DNA from: Sclerotinia nivalis
Lineage: Eukaryota; Ascomycota; Leotiomycetes; Helotiales; Sclerotiniaceae
Reading direction: 5' to 3'
Assembly: GCA_029531795.1 (NCBI GenBank)
Contig: JAPEIS010000001.1
Span: forward strand, 744,001-808,000
Length of the DNA stretch: 64,000 nt
A program made the position numbers and the translations under genes. Below the pieces are notes generated by a model. The model saw nothing but the letters and a program-made list of their open reading frames with translations, was not told the origin of the DNA and ran no database searches. Each line of letters starts with the position of its first letter. The first letter of the stretch is position 1. Below, piece after piece: positions 23,949 through 34,950 of the stretch.

Positions 23949-26513
23949 ATGGCTTCTGGTATAACTTTTAAAGGAGAACCCTTAAAAGGGAGGTCTAATT
24001 ATATTGAATGGATAAATAAGGCTAAATTATACCTCGAAATTAATGGTTTTATGCCTTATATCGATGGATCCGAAACGCCTCCAAATAAATCATTATATGT
24101 AAATGATAAAGGAGAGCCTTATACCCCAGAATTGGCTATTAAATTCAATGAAAAAGCTTCCGAATATCTTCGAAATGAAAAGAGAGCTTTAGGAGCTATT
24201 AAATCTATAATTAGCTTCGAATTAGTCGAAAGATTTAAGGATAAAACTACGGCTAAAACTCTCTGGGAAGCTATTAATAAAATATTCGGAGAATCTTCAC
24301 TAGAACTAATGGGGAGATATCTGAATAAACTAATAGAATCCAATTATAATAGTTCTGATGATATGGATGATTATACTAATTCTATTCAATCATCGTATAA
24401 CTATTTAAAATCAATGAAATACGAAATTCCGAAGGCTTTTATAGCATGGTTTCTTTTTAGAGGCCTACCTAGTTCTTTCGATGGTTTTGCCTCTAGAAAA
24501 TACGAAGAATTAGCTAAGGAGCTAGCTAATAATGACAACAATATTGATTTAGATAATTTATTTTCTGAATTAATATCTGAAGAGGCTAGAATGAAATCTA
24601 ATACAGATTTCAATGCAAATAAGGCTAGCTTTAAAAATAAGAATAAAACTCCTTATTGTAGTCATTGCCGAAAGAAGGGTCATTTAGAATCAAAATGCTT
24701 CATTAAATACCCTGAATTAAAGAATAATAAGGGTGCTAATAATAAGCAATCTAATTCTAATTCAAATTCGAATTCGAATAATGATTCGAGCAAAAAGAAC
24801 CCTCTTTCAAACAAACAGTTAATGACTGTGAATCATAATATCGGAATAGCTAATTTAGCTAATATTTCGAAATATAAATTCATATTAGATTCCGGTGCCA
24901 CAGAACATTATTGCCCTAATAAAGAATGGTTTATTAATTATAAACCATTAAAGAATCATTGTATCACTGTAGCTAGTGGTGAAAACGTCTCAATCGAAGG
25001 AATAGGCGATATTCCTATTATTATTAATAATAATTCAGAGGTGATTATTCAAGGGGTATATTATATACCCAAATTAGCTACAACCTTAATTAGTACGAAT
25101 AAAATAGCTACTAGAGGTTGGGCTAGTCATATTATCCCTCCTGGAGACAAAATCAACCTAGTTCATAAAGGGTATAATATTAAAACCACAGCTCCTTGGA
25201 TCAATAATGCTTATTATTTAGATTTTAAAATAAACTCTAAATATATCGAAAGCATTAATACCAATAACAGCTCTGAATTCGAAGAAGAACCAGAGCTATT
25301 AGCCAATAAAATCGATTTGAATCTAATGCATAAGAGATTAGGTCATATCAATAAGGATCATCTTATCAAATCCTTAAATATTAAATCAGAAGATAATATA
25401 TCTGATTTAAATACATGCGAACCATGTAAATTCGGCAAATTCCATCAAATAATAAGCCGAGAACCTTCTGAAATACCTCCTATATCGAATAAATTCGAAA
25501 AATTCAGCCTTGATATTGCAGGGCCCTTTCGAATTACAGGAATTAAAGGTGAAAAATACTTTTTAACCTTTACGGAATGGGCTACTAGAGCTATTTGGGT
25601 ATATCCCATTAAATTCAAATCACAAGCCTACGATATTCTAATAGAGTTTTATAATCTAATTAAAACTCAGTTTAAAATTAACATTAAAATATTAAGACTA
25701 GATAATGCTCTAGAGTTTTTATCGAATAAATGGTCTATTTTCATCAAAAATCACGGGATTATTTCAGAGTATATAAGCCCGTATACGCATTCCCAAAATG
25801 GAATAGCTGAGGTATTAAATAGATATATAATCGAAAGATTATTATGTCTAATTAAAGAAAAAGATATTCCTCTTTTTCTATGGCCTTATCTAATTCAGGC
25901 TATAGCCCATATCAAGAATAGAACCTATAATAGTTCTATTAAATCATCACCTTTCGAATTGATATATAATAAGAAACCTAATCTAGATTACATAAAAATA
26001 CTAGGTTCACTCACTTATATATTGAATAACAAAGAAATTCGAAAAGGGAAAATGGATTTTAGGGCTCGAAAAGGTATATTAGTAGGTTTTGAATCCTCTA
26101 ATAACTTTCTAATATATATCCCTGCAATAAAAAGAGTGATTAGTGCAAGGGATGTTGATATTCAGGAGAATTTAAAATATTCCGATGAATATAAAAATCA
26201 GGATTTAAATATTTTGGAAGAAGAAAGCCCTGATTTCGAACCTATTAATACTATAAGTCAAGAAGAAGAAAATTCAACTTCAATTATAGTAGAAACCCCT
26301 ACTCCTGAAAGGGAAATAGTCGAAATATCCGACGAATCAGAGCTTTCGGATGTTGAAATCGAAGAAAACTCTTTCGAAAAACCCGAAATTCGAACCTCTA
26401 AACGAATTAGAGGTCTAGAACCTGAAAATAAAGGCTTTTCATATGATCATAAAGGTGTGTCATACTATGGTCTAGCTTTTTCGGGGTATTTTAATTCGAT
26501 CAATAAGGGGTGA
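23949..26513 (+). CDS. Copia gag-protease-integrase polyprotein (854 aa)
   Basis: From ATG at 23949. Gag N-terminus (YIEWINKAKLYLEINGF) and UBN2-like helical region to about residue 220; CCHC zinc knuckle CSHCRKKGHLESKC near residue 236; aspartic protease FILDSGATEH near 312; HHCC zinc-binding pre-integrase (HKRLGHI..CEPCKFGK); integrase core with D (SLDIAGP), D (LRLDNALEF) and E (NGIAEVLNR). The tail is acidic and ends with the RKS-like segment TSKRIRG typical of the region before RT. It terminates at TGA 26511-26513, before RT, instead of running into pol as is usual. It encodes the capsid, maturation protease and integration enzyme of the particle. Confidence 0.93.
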   Translation: MASGITFKGEPLKGRSNYIEWINKAKLYLEINGFMPYIDGSETPPNKSLYVNDKGEPYTPELAIKFNEKASEYLRNEKRALGAIKSIISFELVERFKDKTTAKTLWEAINKIFGESSLELMGRYLNKLIESNYNSSDDMDDYTNSIQSSYNYLKSMKYEIPKAFIAWFLFRGLPSSFDGFASRKYEELAKELANNDNNIDLDNLFSELISEEARMKSNTDFNANKASFKNKNKTPYCSHCRKKGHLESKCFIKYPELKNNKGANNKQSNSNSNSNSNNDSSKKNPLSNKQLMTVNHNIGIANLANISKYKFILDSGATEHYCPNKEWFINYKPLKNHCITVASGENVSIEGIGDIPIIINNNSEVIIQGVYYIPKLATTLISTNKIATRGWASHIIPPGDKINLVHKGYNIKTTAPWINNAYYLDFKINSKYIESINTNNSSEFEEEPELLANKIDLNLMHKRLGHINKDHLIKSLNIKSEDNISDLNTCEPCKFGKFHQIISREPSEIPPISNKFEKFSLDIAGPFRITGIKGEKYFLTFTEWATRAIWVYPIKFKSQAYDILIEFYNLIKTQFKINIKILRLDNALEFLSNKWSIFIKNHGIISEYISPYTHSQNGIAEVLNRYIIERLLCLIKEKDIPLFLWPYLIQAIAHIKNRTYNSSIKSSPFELIYNKKPNLDYIKILGSLTYILNNKEIRKGKMDFRARKGILVGFESSNNFLIYIPAIKRVISARDVDIQENLKYSDEYKNQDLNILEEESPDFEPINTISQEEENSTSIIVETPTPEREIVEISDESELSDVEIEENSFEKPEIRTSKRIRGLEPENKGFSYDHKGVSYYGLAFSGYFNSINKG

Positions 26514-28138
26514 AACTCGAAATCGACGACGAAAATTCGAAAAACCTTCAATTAGCCTTCGATATTCGGCTTAATAATAACAACAAAATCATTATTAAAA
26601 AGCCTGATCATATATTGACCGAACCAAAATCCTATAAAGAAGCAATTAGCTCACCGGAGAAAGAATATTGGCTAAAAGCTATGGACTACGAAATAAATAC
26701 CCTTGAATTGAATAAAACCTGGGATATTATTAATAATCCAAATAACAATAAAACCCTTAAAACTAGATGGGTTTATAAAATAAAGGATTTGGGTGATTTC
26801 ATCGAATTCAAAGCTAGATTCGTAGCTAAAGGATTCGAGCAATTATACGGATTAGACTATATTGATACCCATGCATCCGTAGTTAAATCGATGGCTTGGA
26901 AGCTATTATTCGTATTAGCTCTCCGAAATGATTGGCTAATTTATAAAATCGATATGGTATTAGCTTTTGCTCAAGGCAATATCGATACACCTCTGATCTT
27001 AACCCCTCCTGAAGGCTTTAATGAATTAAATAATAAAGCTTTAAAATTAAATAAGGCTTTATACGGTCTAAAACAATCGGCTCGAATCTGGTATTATACC
27101 TTAAAAGACATTCTAAACAAATTAGATTTCAATAATCTAATCACTGAAGAATGTATTTTTATCAATAAGAATAAGAATATCATTCTCAGTATATACGTCG
27201 ATGATATAGCTATTATAGCTCCAAATCAAGAGATTATTAATGAATTCATTAGTAATCTTAAAAAGCATTTCGATTTAAAAGATCTAGGGCCTATTAAAGA
27301 CTATTTAGGCATTCAAATCGAAAGAAAAGCCGACTGTTTAAAGCTACACCAATCAGAATATACCAAAAAGATATTAGCTAGATTCGGAATGCAAGATTCA
27401 CACCCTGTTTCCACTCCAATGGATCCGAAAATAAAGCTTTACTATAATAAAGAAAAAGCTAATAATAAGGATATAAAATTATATCAAGAAATTATTGGTT
27501 CTTTATTATATTTATCACTTGGAACTAGATTAGATATAGCTTTTCACGTCGGTAGATTAGCTAGTTTCTCGTCCAATCCTAGCTCTATACATCTCCAAGC
27601 CGCAAAAAGAATACTACGATATTTAAGAGGTACTATTAATAAAGGTACTAATTATAAACGCAATAATAACCCTTATATTAAAGGTTATTGTGATTCGGAT
27701 TATGGGGGTGATGTTAATACGTATAAATCAACTAGCGGATACGTATTTACACTAGCAGAAGGGCCTATTAGTTGGAAATCTAAACTACAATCAGTAGTAG
27801 CTCAATCAACTTCAGAGGCTGAATTTATAGCTATTAATATTGCAGCTAAAGAGGCTATATATATTAAAAAGCTATTAAAAGAACTCAATCTGTATAAACA
27901 AGATAAATTCCCACTATATACAGATAATCAAGCCGCGCTAGCACTTGCTAAAAACCCTATATTTCACGAAAGAAGCAAGCATATAGCAATACGGTTTTAC
28001 TATATTAGAGATATTATAAATTCAGGTGATTTAGATCTAATTTATATATCTACTAATGATCAAAAAGCCGATGGCCTTACTAAGCCATTAGCTCGAATTA
28101 AATTAATCGAATTCTTAAAACAGATTAATTTATATTAA
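26510..28138 (+). CDS. Copia reverse transcriptase-RNase H (542 aa), -1 frame
   Basis: It overlaps the upstream ORF by four bases and begins without an ATG (GTG at 26510), in the -1 frame. RT motifs: TRWVYKIK, KIDMVLAFAQG, LNKALYGLKQSARIWY, catalytic IYVDDIAII, GSLLYLSLGTRLDIAF. RNase H motifs: GYCDSDYGGD, STSEAEFIA, YTDNQAALALAKNP, ERSKHIAIRFYYIRD, KADGLTKPL. It copies element RNA to DNA. Expression would need a -1 slip on GGGG at 26507-26510, next to the TGA stop. Alternatively the break is a one-base mutation or a sequencing indel in the G run. Confidence 0.92.
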   Translation: MKLEIDDENSKNLQLAFDIRLNNNNKIIIKKPDHILTEPKSYKEAISSPEKEYWLKAMDYEINTLELNKTWDIINNPNNNKTLKTRWVYKIKDLGDFIEFKARFVAKGFEQLYGLDYIDTHASVVKSMAWKLLFVLALRNDWLIYKIDMVLAFAQGNIDTPLILTPPEGFNELNNKALKLNKALYGLKQSARIWYYTLKDILNKLDFNNLITEECIFINKNKNIILSIYVDDIAIIAPNQEIINEFISNLKKHFDLKDLGPIKDYLGIQIERKADCLKLHQSEYTKKILARFGMQDSHPVSTPMDPKIKLYYNKEKANNKDIKLYQEIIGSLLYLSLGTRLDIAFHVGRLASFSSNPSSIHLQAAKRILRYLRGTINKGTNYKRNNNPYIKGYCDSDYGGDVNTYKSTSGYVFTLAEGPISWKSKLQSVVAQSTSEAEFIAINIAAKEAIYIKKLLKELNLYKQDKFPLYTDNQAALALAKNPIFHERSKHIAIRFYYIRDIINSGDLDLIYISTNDQKADGLTKPLARIKLIEFLKQINLY

Positions 28139-28161
28139 TATTATTAAAATATTTAATACAC

Positions 28162-28175
28162 TTATTATGGGGGTG
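28162..28175 (+). promoter_or_regulatory. Copia polypurine tract region
   Basis: TATGGGGGTG directly abuts the 3' LTR, the expected place for the plus-strand primer. The G5 run is the only strong purine tract there. Confidence 0.6.
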
Positions 28176-28717
28176 TGTGAGAATTCCTAATAAGTTATTA
28201 AAACACTTAATAATATTTACCGAACCAATAGTTATATGATCACGTGATATATTAATAATATGATTTCATATTATTAAATTTTATTATTATATAAAATTTC
28301 GATCATATATCATATCAGAATGATTTATAATGGAATAGAATGAAATGGAAGCATATAGAATTTTCTTATTCTCAGATTGAATACTATTGGTTATTATTTC
28401 CTTTTATTATATAAAATGATTCTATAAGATTCGATTTAAATCGATCTTATTTATAATCATAGAATAGTGTAGAATCTCATTAAAATCTATAAATACGAAG
28501 ATCTTCTTCAAAGAATTCTTCGAAAAAAAAAAAAAAAAAATAAGCAGATAAAAAATTCAATATTCAATATATATATAATTCTGACTTCAATATTCTATTG
28601 TACATATATTCGATCACTCCTAAGCTAAATACGACTAAGTCTTCCACTATTATAATAAATAATATTATAGTATTATTATTATATTATTTATTATTATCCG
28701 ATCAACCTCCTACGAGA
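28176..28717 (+). repeat. 3' LTR of copia
   Basis: Identical to 22923-23463 except for 18 rather than 17 A in the A run. Followed by target copy CTTTA. Confidence 0.97.
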
Positions 28718-30580
28718 CTTTATATAGCTCCTTTGTTTTGGTTAGGCAATCCTATTCGAAGATTTGGATATGCAGACGATATTGCATTAGTAGCTTTTTC
28801 TTCAAGTTTACAATCTAATTGTGATCAATTACGATCTGAAATACTGGAGGCTCTGAATTGGGGCAAATCTGAAGGAATCACTTTCGACCCTAAAAAGTCT
28901 GAACTGATTCACTTCTTCAGAGGCTTCAGGAAAGGTATCGAAAGCTTTATTATTCATATAGAAAATCTTTCAATAATGGAGAAACCAGACCCATTGAGAT
29001 GATTGGGGGTTTACTTCGATAGGGAATTGAGTTTCAAACTTCATGTCCAGGTCCTTTCAACTAAGGCTTTTACAATTGCGAATGCAATGCGTTCGCTTGG
29101 AAGGACAACCCGAAGTATCCTATCAATTTTGCTTCAAAGAGCGATTATAGCCTGTGTTCTAAAGAAATGCTACTTTACAGCCGAAACCTGATAGCCTAAC
29201 CGAACTAGAAAACAAGGCCTAAACCTTACAATCTCGAATCAAGTAAATGGACATTTGAAGCTTTTGAATAAGATTGTGCTAATTAATGTTCAAGCAATCC
29301 TCCCCGTATTCTGTACAACTAATACTACTGTCTTATACAAGGAATCAAATCTGATACCCCCTGAAATAGAACTCAATCTGATATCTCAAAGTTTCGCGGC
29401 CCGAACAGCTCGGTTTGATCCTAAACACCCTCTCCGAATCCGAACCAAAAACATCCTAGTTAAAGCTGATATCAGAACTACCGAATCAAGGTTTTCAAGA
29501 ATTATCCTAGCCCTTCCAAAAACCGAACATATTAATCCAATTGCACTTCCTCCTTAAAGAAACAAAGAACTTCGTATCACTACAGAAACCAGAATCAATA
29601 ATCTTCTCGATCGTTCGAAGAAACGAGCAGCTAAGGATTTCGAAAGATTTATATCTACAATTCCAAAAAGTGATCTGCAAGTTTTCTTCGATAATTCGAA
29701 AAGCGAAGCTCTGAACAGTACTACAGGAAATGGATCAGTGACTTATCAATACAATCTGCAAATGGATCGATAGGTTTTCTCATTAGATTATAACACTGAA
29801 GTTTTCAATGCTGAAGTAGCTGCAGCTCTGAAAGATGCTCAAACAGCAATTCAACTACCCTCAGCTAGATTTGCTACAGACCTTTGGATTTTCTTGGATA
29901 ATCTGGAGGTTGCTATACGTTTAGGCTCTCATTCGACTGGATCCTCTCAATCGATATTTGAAGAATTCTGCAAGTTAGCTACAGCTTGGCCTCTCAGACC
30001 TCGCTTGCCACATACCCGCCCTGGTTCAATTCGAATCCGATGGGTTCCTGGGCATCTAAATATCCCCGGAAATGAAGCAGCGGACAAAACAGCTAAAAAG
30101 GGAACAGCACTCCCATCCCCACCTGATCCTATTTGCACTCTTGCCTCTTTGAAAAGGATCGCTAAATCGAATGCTAAATTAGCAAGATCAAAGCTATAAA
30201 CAATCACAGCACCATTAAGCTATAATGATCTTTTTATAATTTACAATAACAAATCGATTATACTTTCTTTTGATCGAACGATACTAGGATATATCCTAGC
30301 AGCCAGATCTCAACACAGCGATTTCGCAGCGTATCACAACCGCTTCAATCACGAAGATGCTTATATGCTATGCTCATATAGGAAAAGAAAATCCCCTCTT
30401 CATTTTTACTTTTGTAAAATTGGAAATGCTCAAAAAACCCTTTCAAAGTTACCACCATCTGAAACCATCCCCTATCTTTTGGGAAGTATAGAAGGAACAG
30501 CGAAATTAGCAGTTTGGCTCAAATCTACAAGATTCTATCAGGATATATATCCTCGATTCCCTATACAATTTATTGATTGA

Positions 30581-31005
30581 AGAATTGTTTTGATTTTTTA
30601 TTTTTATTTTTATTTTATATTATTTTTTTGATTTTCTTTGTATAAGGCGTTAGGTTTTGGTTCGGAAAGATTGAGTTTGTATAAACTTTAAAAAAAAAAA
30701 AAAATCTTTATATTAACAAAACTATATTAAAAAGCTCGATTGCGATAACGAAGGAGAGAAGATCAGGAATCGAGGGATCTAACTGTATTATGAAGGACAG
30801 CTGAAATATCTACCCAAAGGATTAACTCAATACGCAACGGCAATCATGTAAACCCTGCTGAAGCATTTAGCATATATAATACTAGTAAATTTAGATTAGC
30901 TAGTTAGAAACCCAGGGGCCTTCCTCCCCTGGCGTCCTTTGTCCCAATTGGGAATTTGAGGCCTGTGCTTCGCACAGAGCCTCGGACGAAAAATATCACA
31001 CACAC
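30581..31005 (+). other. LINE2 3' UTR and tail with hairpins
   Basis: T-rich block, A14 run near 30690, then a conserved GC block. Hairpin 30912-30932 (CCAGGGG/CCCCTGG), palindrome 30942-30953 (TCCCAATTGGGA) and hairpin 30958-30983 (GAGGCCTGTGC/GCACAG-GCCTC) lead to a (CA)n end. The same block ends LINE1 (about 49990-50091) and the unit at 18516-19341. Likely the signal recognised by the element's own RT. Confidence 0.75.
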
Positions 31006-31093
31006 ACTACGACCACCTTAATCTCATACTAATTCGATCAAATCATAACGTGTATTCACACGATCGGTTACTGTAAGATCCGTGATCGTAACA

Positions 31094-31196
31094 TAAAGTG
31101 ATTTTTGATAATAAAGAAAACATAATTCAGATAAATAATTTGTTCGTTAGAACTGACAGTGAGGTTTGGTGTTATCGGAGTATCCAATTCTGTTAG
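31094..31196 (-). pseudogene. Gypsy B1 gag fragment beyond solo LTR D
   Basis: It aligns with 37293-37392 of B2 gag and continues the B1 sequence that stops at 18209. It ends at GTTAG (31192-31196), where B2's left LTR starts. Confidence 0.8.
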
Positions 31197-31359
31197 TATC
31201 ACGGTGAGGGAAAAGGTATGTGTAGGTTTGATCTATTGTTGTACTACGAGGAGGAGAAGAAGGTCAAGGAGATGACCTGACTATATAGAAGTGAGTGTAT
31301 GCATGTGTGCCTAAGGCATATATGATCACGTGTAGATGAAGGGAGATGAACCCGTAATA
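31197..31359 (-). repeat. Left (3') LTR of B2
   Basis: TATCACGGTGAGGG..CCCGTAATA, family-B LTR. Confidence 0.9.
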
Positions 31360-31639
31360 GTATTTCCTCTTCAAAAAACTTATTTGATCCCAAATGGGCA
31401 TTAAAAAATAAAGAAAAATAAAGAAAAAATACAGATCTCTTTCCTCAATTAGATCCCTGAACAAAAAAAACGTGTGATATCTTTTAATGATGTTATATTT
31501 CTTATTGTTATAATATGTAATATACCTTTAGGCGAAGCGAACAATCTTGGTGCGAGTGGATCTTCGTAGAGTAGGTGTAGTAATCGCGTTGTGTGACTTC
31601 GATTGCAAATTCTGTGGTTCCGGTTGCAATATAGTAATG

Positions 31640-33249
31640 TCGGGGTGTTTTAGGATTCAAGCTGGCGGTTCTGGCTTTTTTGGATGAAGGCGATGATATT
31701 TGATAAGAACCTTTTCGTTATTCTTTAAGTTATTAGTTGGTTGCCAAGTTGGTGTGTAGTGTCTTCATTTGATCAAATAATGATGGTCATCCTTATCGTG
31801 ATTATCTAGAATCCCTTCAAATATCTATTTCTGAACAGGTTCATTCTTATTGTTGTCTTGCTTCAAAATTCTGTTCTGTGTAGTCAGGGATTCGGACTCG
31901 TTAATTGTTGCTTGAGTTGGAAAGTGAGGATTAGTATGAGTTGGAAGTAAAAGAGAATAATGGAAAATAGGGAAGATTTTAATGTTCTTAGGCAATTGAA
32001 CAAGACAAGCACGAGGATAAATTTTGATAATTTTGTAAAGATTGATTCATTTATCATTTAGCTTTTTTGTTTTGTGCGAAATCTTTATATTCTTGGTATT
32101 GACAAAGACTTTCTGATTAGCCGTGTAGCGAGGTAAATCAGAACAGTGGTAGTTAGTATAATCTTCATAAATGACAACTGTTTGTTGTGCAAGGGTATGA
32201 AGTTGCTTCAAGATACGTTTCATACGATCTGTAGTTCTATTACCTTTAAAGAATTCCTGTTTTTGTACTAGAATCATATCCGGTAGGCAAGGTTTACTAG
32301 GCTCAATGTTTAGATATGGATTAAAGCCGTAATTGGCGAAGAAAGGCGAACAATTAGTTGTTTCAGAGACCAAATTATTGGATACAAATTCGATTAAGGG
32401 TAGCCAATCCAATTAATCGTTTTGATGATAGTTAACAAAAGCTCGTAAATATTGTTCCAGAACCGAGTTAATACATTCAATCTGATTATCTGTTTGAGGA
32501 TGAAAAGCTGAAGAATGTTTTAAGGTAATTCCTAACCGTTTCGAGAATTATAACCAGAATCCTGATACGAATTGTATTTTCTGATCGGAAATGATATTGT
32601 CCGGAAGTCTATGAAGCGTATAGATACAATTGATAAAAGTATCGATTAGCTTTTTTGTCGTTAGTGTATGTGTACTAATGAAATGTTTCATTTTGGTTAG
32701 CTTACAGATTACCATCAAGATATGTTTATAGGTAGAATTATAACGAGTACAATCCGGAAGCAATATAATATAATCGATTGAGATATCAGATTACATGCGA
32801 AAAGGGATAGACAGCGGTTTCAAAAATCCGGGAAGTGTCGATTTGGATGATTTGGTATAAGTACAAAGTTCGCAGGCCTTCATATAGAACGCGATTTCCA
32901 AATATATGTTAGGCCATCAGTATATACAAGAGACAAGATCGATCGTTTTAGTTCGATCAGAATGGTCGGTAGAACCAGAAGAATGAGTTCGATAGATAAT
33001 TTGGAGTTTGAGTTCATCATCTAATGGAATCCAAATCTTATCCCGATAGTAAATTCTATTATTTTGGACCGAACAATCTTGTATAACAATCCGAAGGGTT
33101 TTATAATGCTCTTTTGGCCATTTAATCATCGATGGATTGTTAAAAGCAAAGATAAGTTGATCTGCAATGTCGGATTTAGTATACACTGCATCAATTAAGG
33201 TATTAATTGATTGATTGTAAAATGGTACTATTGTCTTTATTGGTACCAA
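31640..33249 (-). pseudogene. Gypsy B2 integrase and chromodomain
   Basis: Zinc-binding and core pieces 32917-33249 and 32548-32763, then core end/GPY-like region 32047-32412 (FANYGFNPYLNIEPS). Further left, a chromodomain frame (GILDNHDKDDHHYLIK..RHYTPTWQPTNNL) has one stop where a Trp is expected. Chromodomains target chromoviruses to heterochromatin. Confidence 0.75.
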
Positions 33250-33549
33250 ATTGATATGTTCAATTAAATCTTTATAAAGGTCGTTATCAAAACAGTTTTG
33301 AAGGAGGATAATATGTTTTCGATTTTTTAGACATTCATCGTTTGGATCAGAACGATACGGTCGATCTTCGTGTTTTCTATTTAGTGCATTTGATCGAATA
33401 GCTTTGTTTCCTGATCGATAGACTATACGGAAATTATATTGAGACAGAAATTCAGATTATCGTATTTGCTGTTGATTGAGAACTTTTGTAGTCATAAAAT
33501 ATTCGAGATTCTTGTGATCAATGAGAATTTCGAACTCCTCTTGTGAATC

Positions 33550-34950
33550 TTAAAGCTTTAAACGCCATTCTTCCATTGCTTTGATAATAGCAAATAGTTC
33601 TTTATCGTAGATCTTATAATTGCATTCCGTTATTGTATGCTTAAATGAAAAGTAAGCGACTAAACGCAAAACGTTATCATTATTGTATTGCGAGAGAACT
33701 CCTCCTAAAGCCCAATCGGAAGTATTGGTTTCCAAAACTGTTTTTCGTTTGTAATCCAAGTATACCAAAACCGGTGCTATTGTAAAAGTTCTTTTTAAAG
33801 TGTCAAAAGCCTTTGTATGATCTGTGGTCCAATCCCATATAATATTTTTCTACAAGAGATCGTTGAGAGAGCGATAAATCTTTGAAAAATCTTTTATAAA
33901 ACGTTGATAGAAATTAGCGAAACCGAGAAATCGTTGTAAATCTTTTATACATAAAAGCAATTCCCAAGATATAATAATTGTGACCTTTTCTTGATCTATT
34001 TCGATGCCTTCGGTTGTAATGATAAGACCCAAATACTTTGTTTTCGTGGTTTCGAACTTGCATTTGTTAATATCAATCTGTAATCCAGTATCTATTAACT
34101 TTTGAATTATTTAATGGATATACTTTTTATGTTCTATAGGATTATCGAAATAGATTAGAATATTATCGAGATATACAATGCAATACTTATCCAACTCGTC
34201 GAAAAGTGTATGATTGATATAATATTAGAACGATGCAAGCGCATTGCAGAGATCGAAAGGTATAATTAGAGATTCAAAAAGACCAAAACGAATAATGAAT
34301 ATAGTTTTCTATTCATCCCCTTCGGCGATTCGTAATTTGTTGAATGCTGCAATAATATCAAGCTTGATGTAAATTTTTGTATTGCAAAAAATGTCCAGCG
34401 TTTCACGAACGATACGTAATGGATAACGATTCTTTATAATAACGTTATTTAGTCCTTGATAATCTTGACAAATGTGGACCCCCTTTTTCGGTTTGGTAGC
34501 TAATAGCAAAGGAGAAGTGTATTGCGATCTCGATTCCCGAATGAACCCCTTGAAGAGATTATTATCAAACCATTTGTATATTACTACCAATTCTATTGGC
34601 GATAAAGGGCGGTTTTTGAAATAAAATGGCTTTTTATTGGACATCAATTCAATTTTGTGATCCTAGATTCGATGAGGCGGCAATTTATTTGTATAACGTA
34701 AAAGGAAGGCAGGAAATTTGTTTTGTAATTATATAGAAAGCTTTTGTTGTATTTGATCGTCATTAAGGGGAGATTTGCCGATTAAAAATTTATCGATATC
34801 AGCTTCAGAGATCTTTCGCAAATGGAGCGGCTTGTAATAATCGTATATAAAATCATAAAGTTGTAATGGGGTTTTAAAGAGCATCTTTGTTATATTGCCT
34901 TGTCTTTGTAAAATCGATCGAAAATCCTTTTTTGTGAGTGTCGAGGACAA
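33550..34950 (-). pseudogene. Gypsy B2 RT and RNase H
   Basis: Pre-RT linker 34729-34950, RT 34309-34647 (ATKPKKGVHICQDYQGLN, KLDIIAAFNKL), thumb 33850-34032 (LQRFLGFANFYQRFIKDFS) and RNase H 33550-33768 (ETNTSDWALGGVLSQY, with the first catalytic Asp as N in ETNTSDWA). Domains share one frame but are separated by stops. The active-site stretch between 34032 and 34309 reads through a broken YLD box. Confidence 0.8.

Larger units (their letters stand above)
22923..28717 (+). mobile_element. Ty1/copia retrotransposon, near intact and recently inserted
   Basis: LTRs 22923-23463 (541 bp) and 28176-28717 (542 bp) are identical by eye except for one A in a 17/18-base A run. The target duplication CTTTA (22918-22922, 28718-28722) splits the LINE2 RT. 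Between the LTRs are a primer-binding site, a 485-bp leader, gag-protease-integrase (23949-26513), RT-RNase H (26510-28138) and a G-rich tract before the 3' LTR. Order PR-IN-RT-RH defines Pseudoviridae/copia. Catalytic residues are retained throughout. The RIP signature seen all around it is absent. Confidence 0.97.
21025..30580 (+). pseudogene. LINE2 ORF2 (endonuclease-RT-RNase H), stops and copia insertion
   Basis: APE-type endonuclease 21025-21700 (IQEP, VGDLNLYHSRW, TSDHRSLL). RT begins about 22250 (KPNKS..SYRPIALLS; MDIKGAFDAV; GLLQGSP). Copia interrupts after FMLY at 22922, and RT resumes at 28723 with the catalytic YADD near 28770. RNase H lies at 29690-30200 (VPGHLNIPGNEAADKTA), then a Cys/His tail to 30580. 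Stops include TAA 21913-21915, TAA 22357-22359, TGA 29000-29002 and TGA 29189-29191. The frame is continuous if the 5,800-bp insertion plus duplication is removed. No certain ATG start. Confidence 0.85.
19356..31005 (+). mobile_element. LINE2: near-full-length Tad-like non-LTR retrotransposon carrying a copia insertion
   Basis: About 5.85 kb after removing copia. The 14-bp target duplication ACTACGACCACCTT lies at 19342-19355 and 31006-31019. Order: 5' UTR, ORF1 (gag-like, zinc knuckles), ORF2 (endonuclease, RT, RNase H, Cys/His tail), 3' UTR with hairpins, (CA)n. Only a small number of stop codons interrupt the frames, all explicable by C-to-T or G-to-A change, so it is a lightly RIP-mutated copy and the best local template for LINE1. 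Confidence 0.9.
18210..31093. mobile_element. Solo LTR D (about 380 bp), split by LINE insertions
   Basis: Ends TGTTACG (18210) and CGTAACA (31093), with perfect 5-bp duplication TAAAG at 18205-18209 and 31094-31098, inside B1 gag. The D sequence is 18210-18515 plus 31020-31093. No second LTR copy or coding sequence is seen, and a TATATA motif lies near 18396, so a solo LTR is the simplest explanation. It is less AT-rich than B1, suggesting little RIP. Confidence 0.75.
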
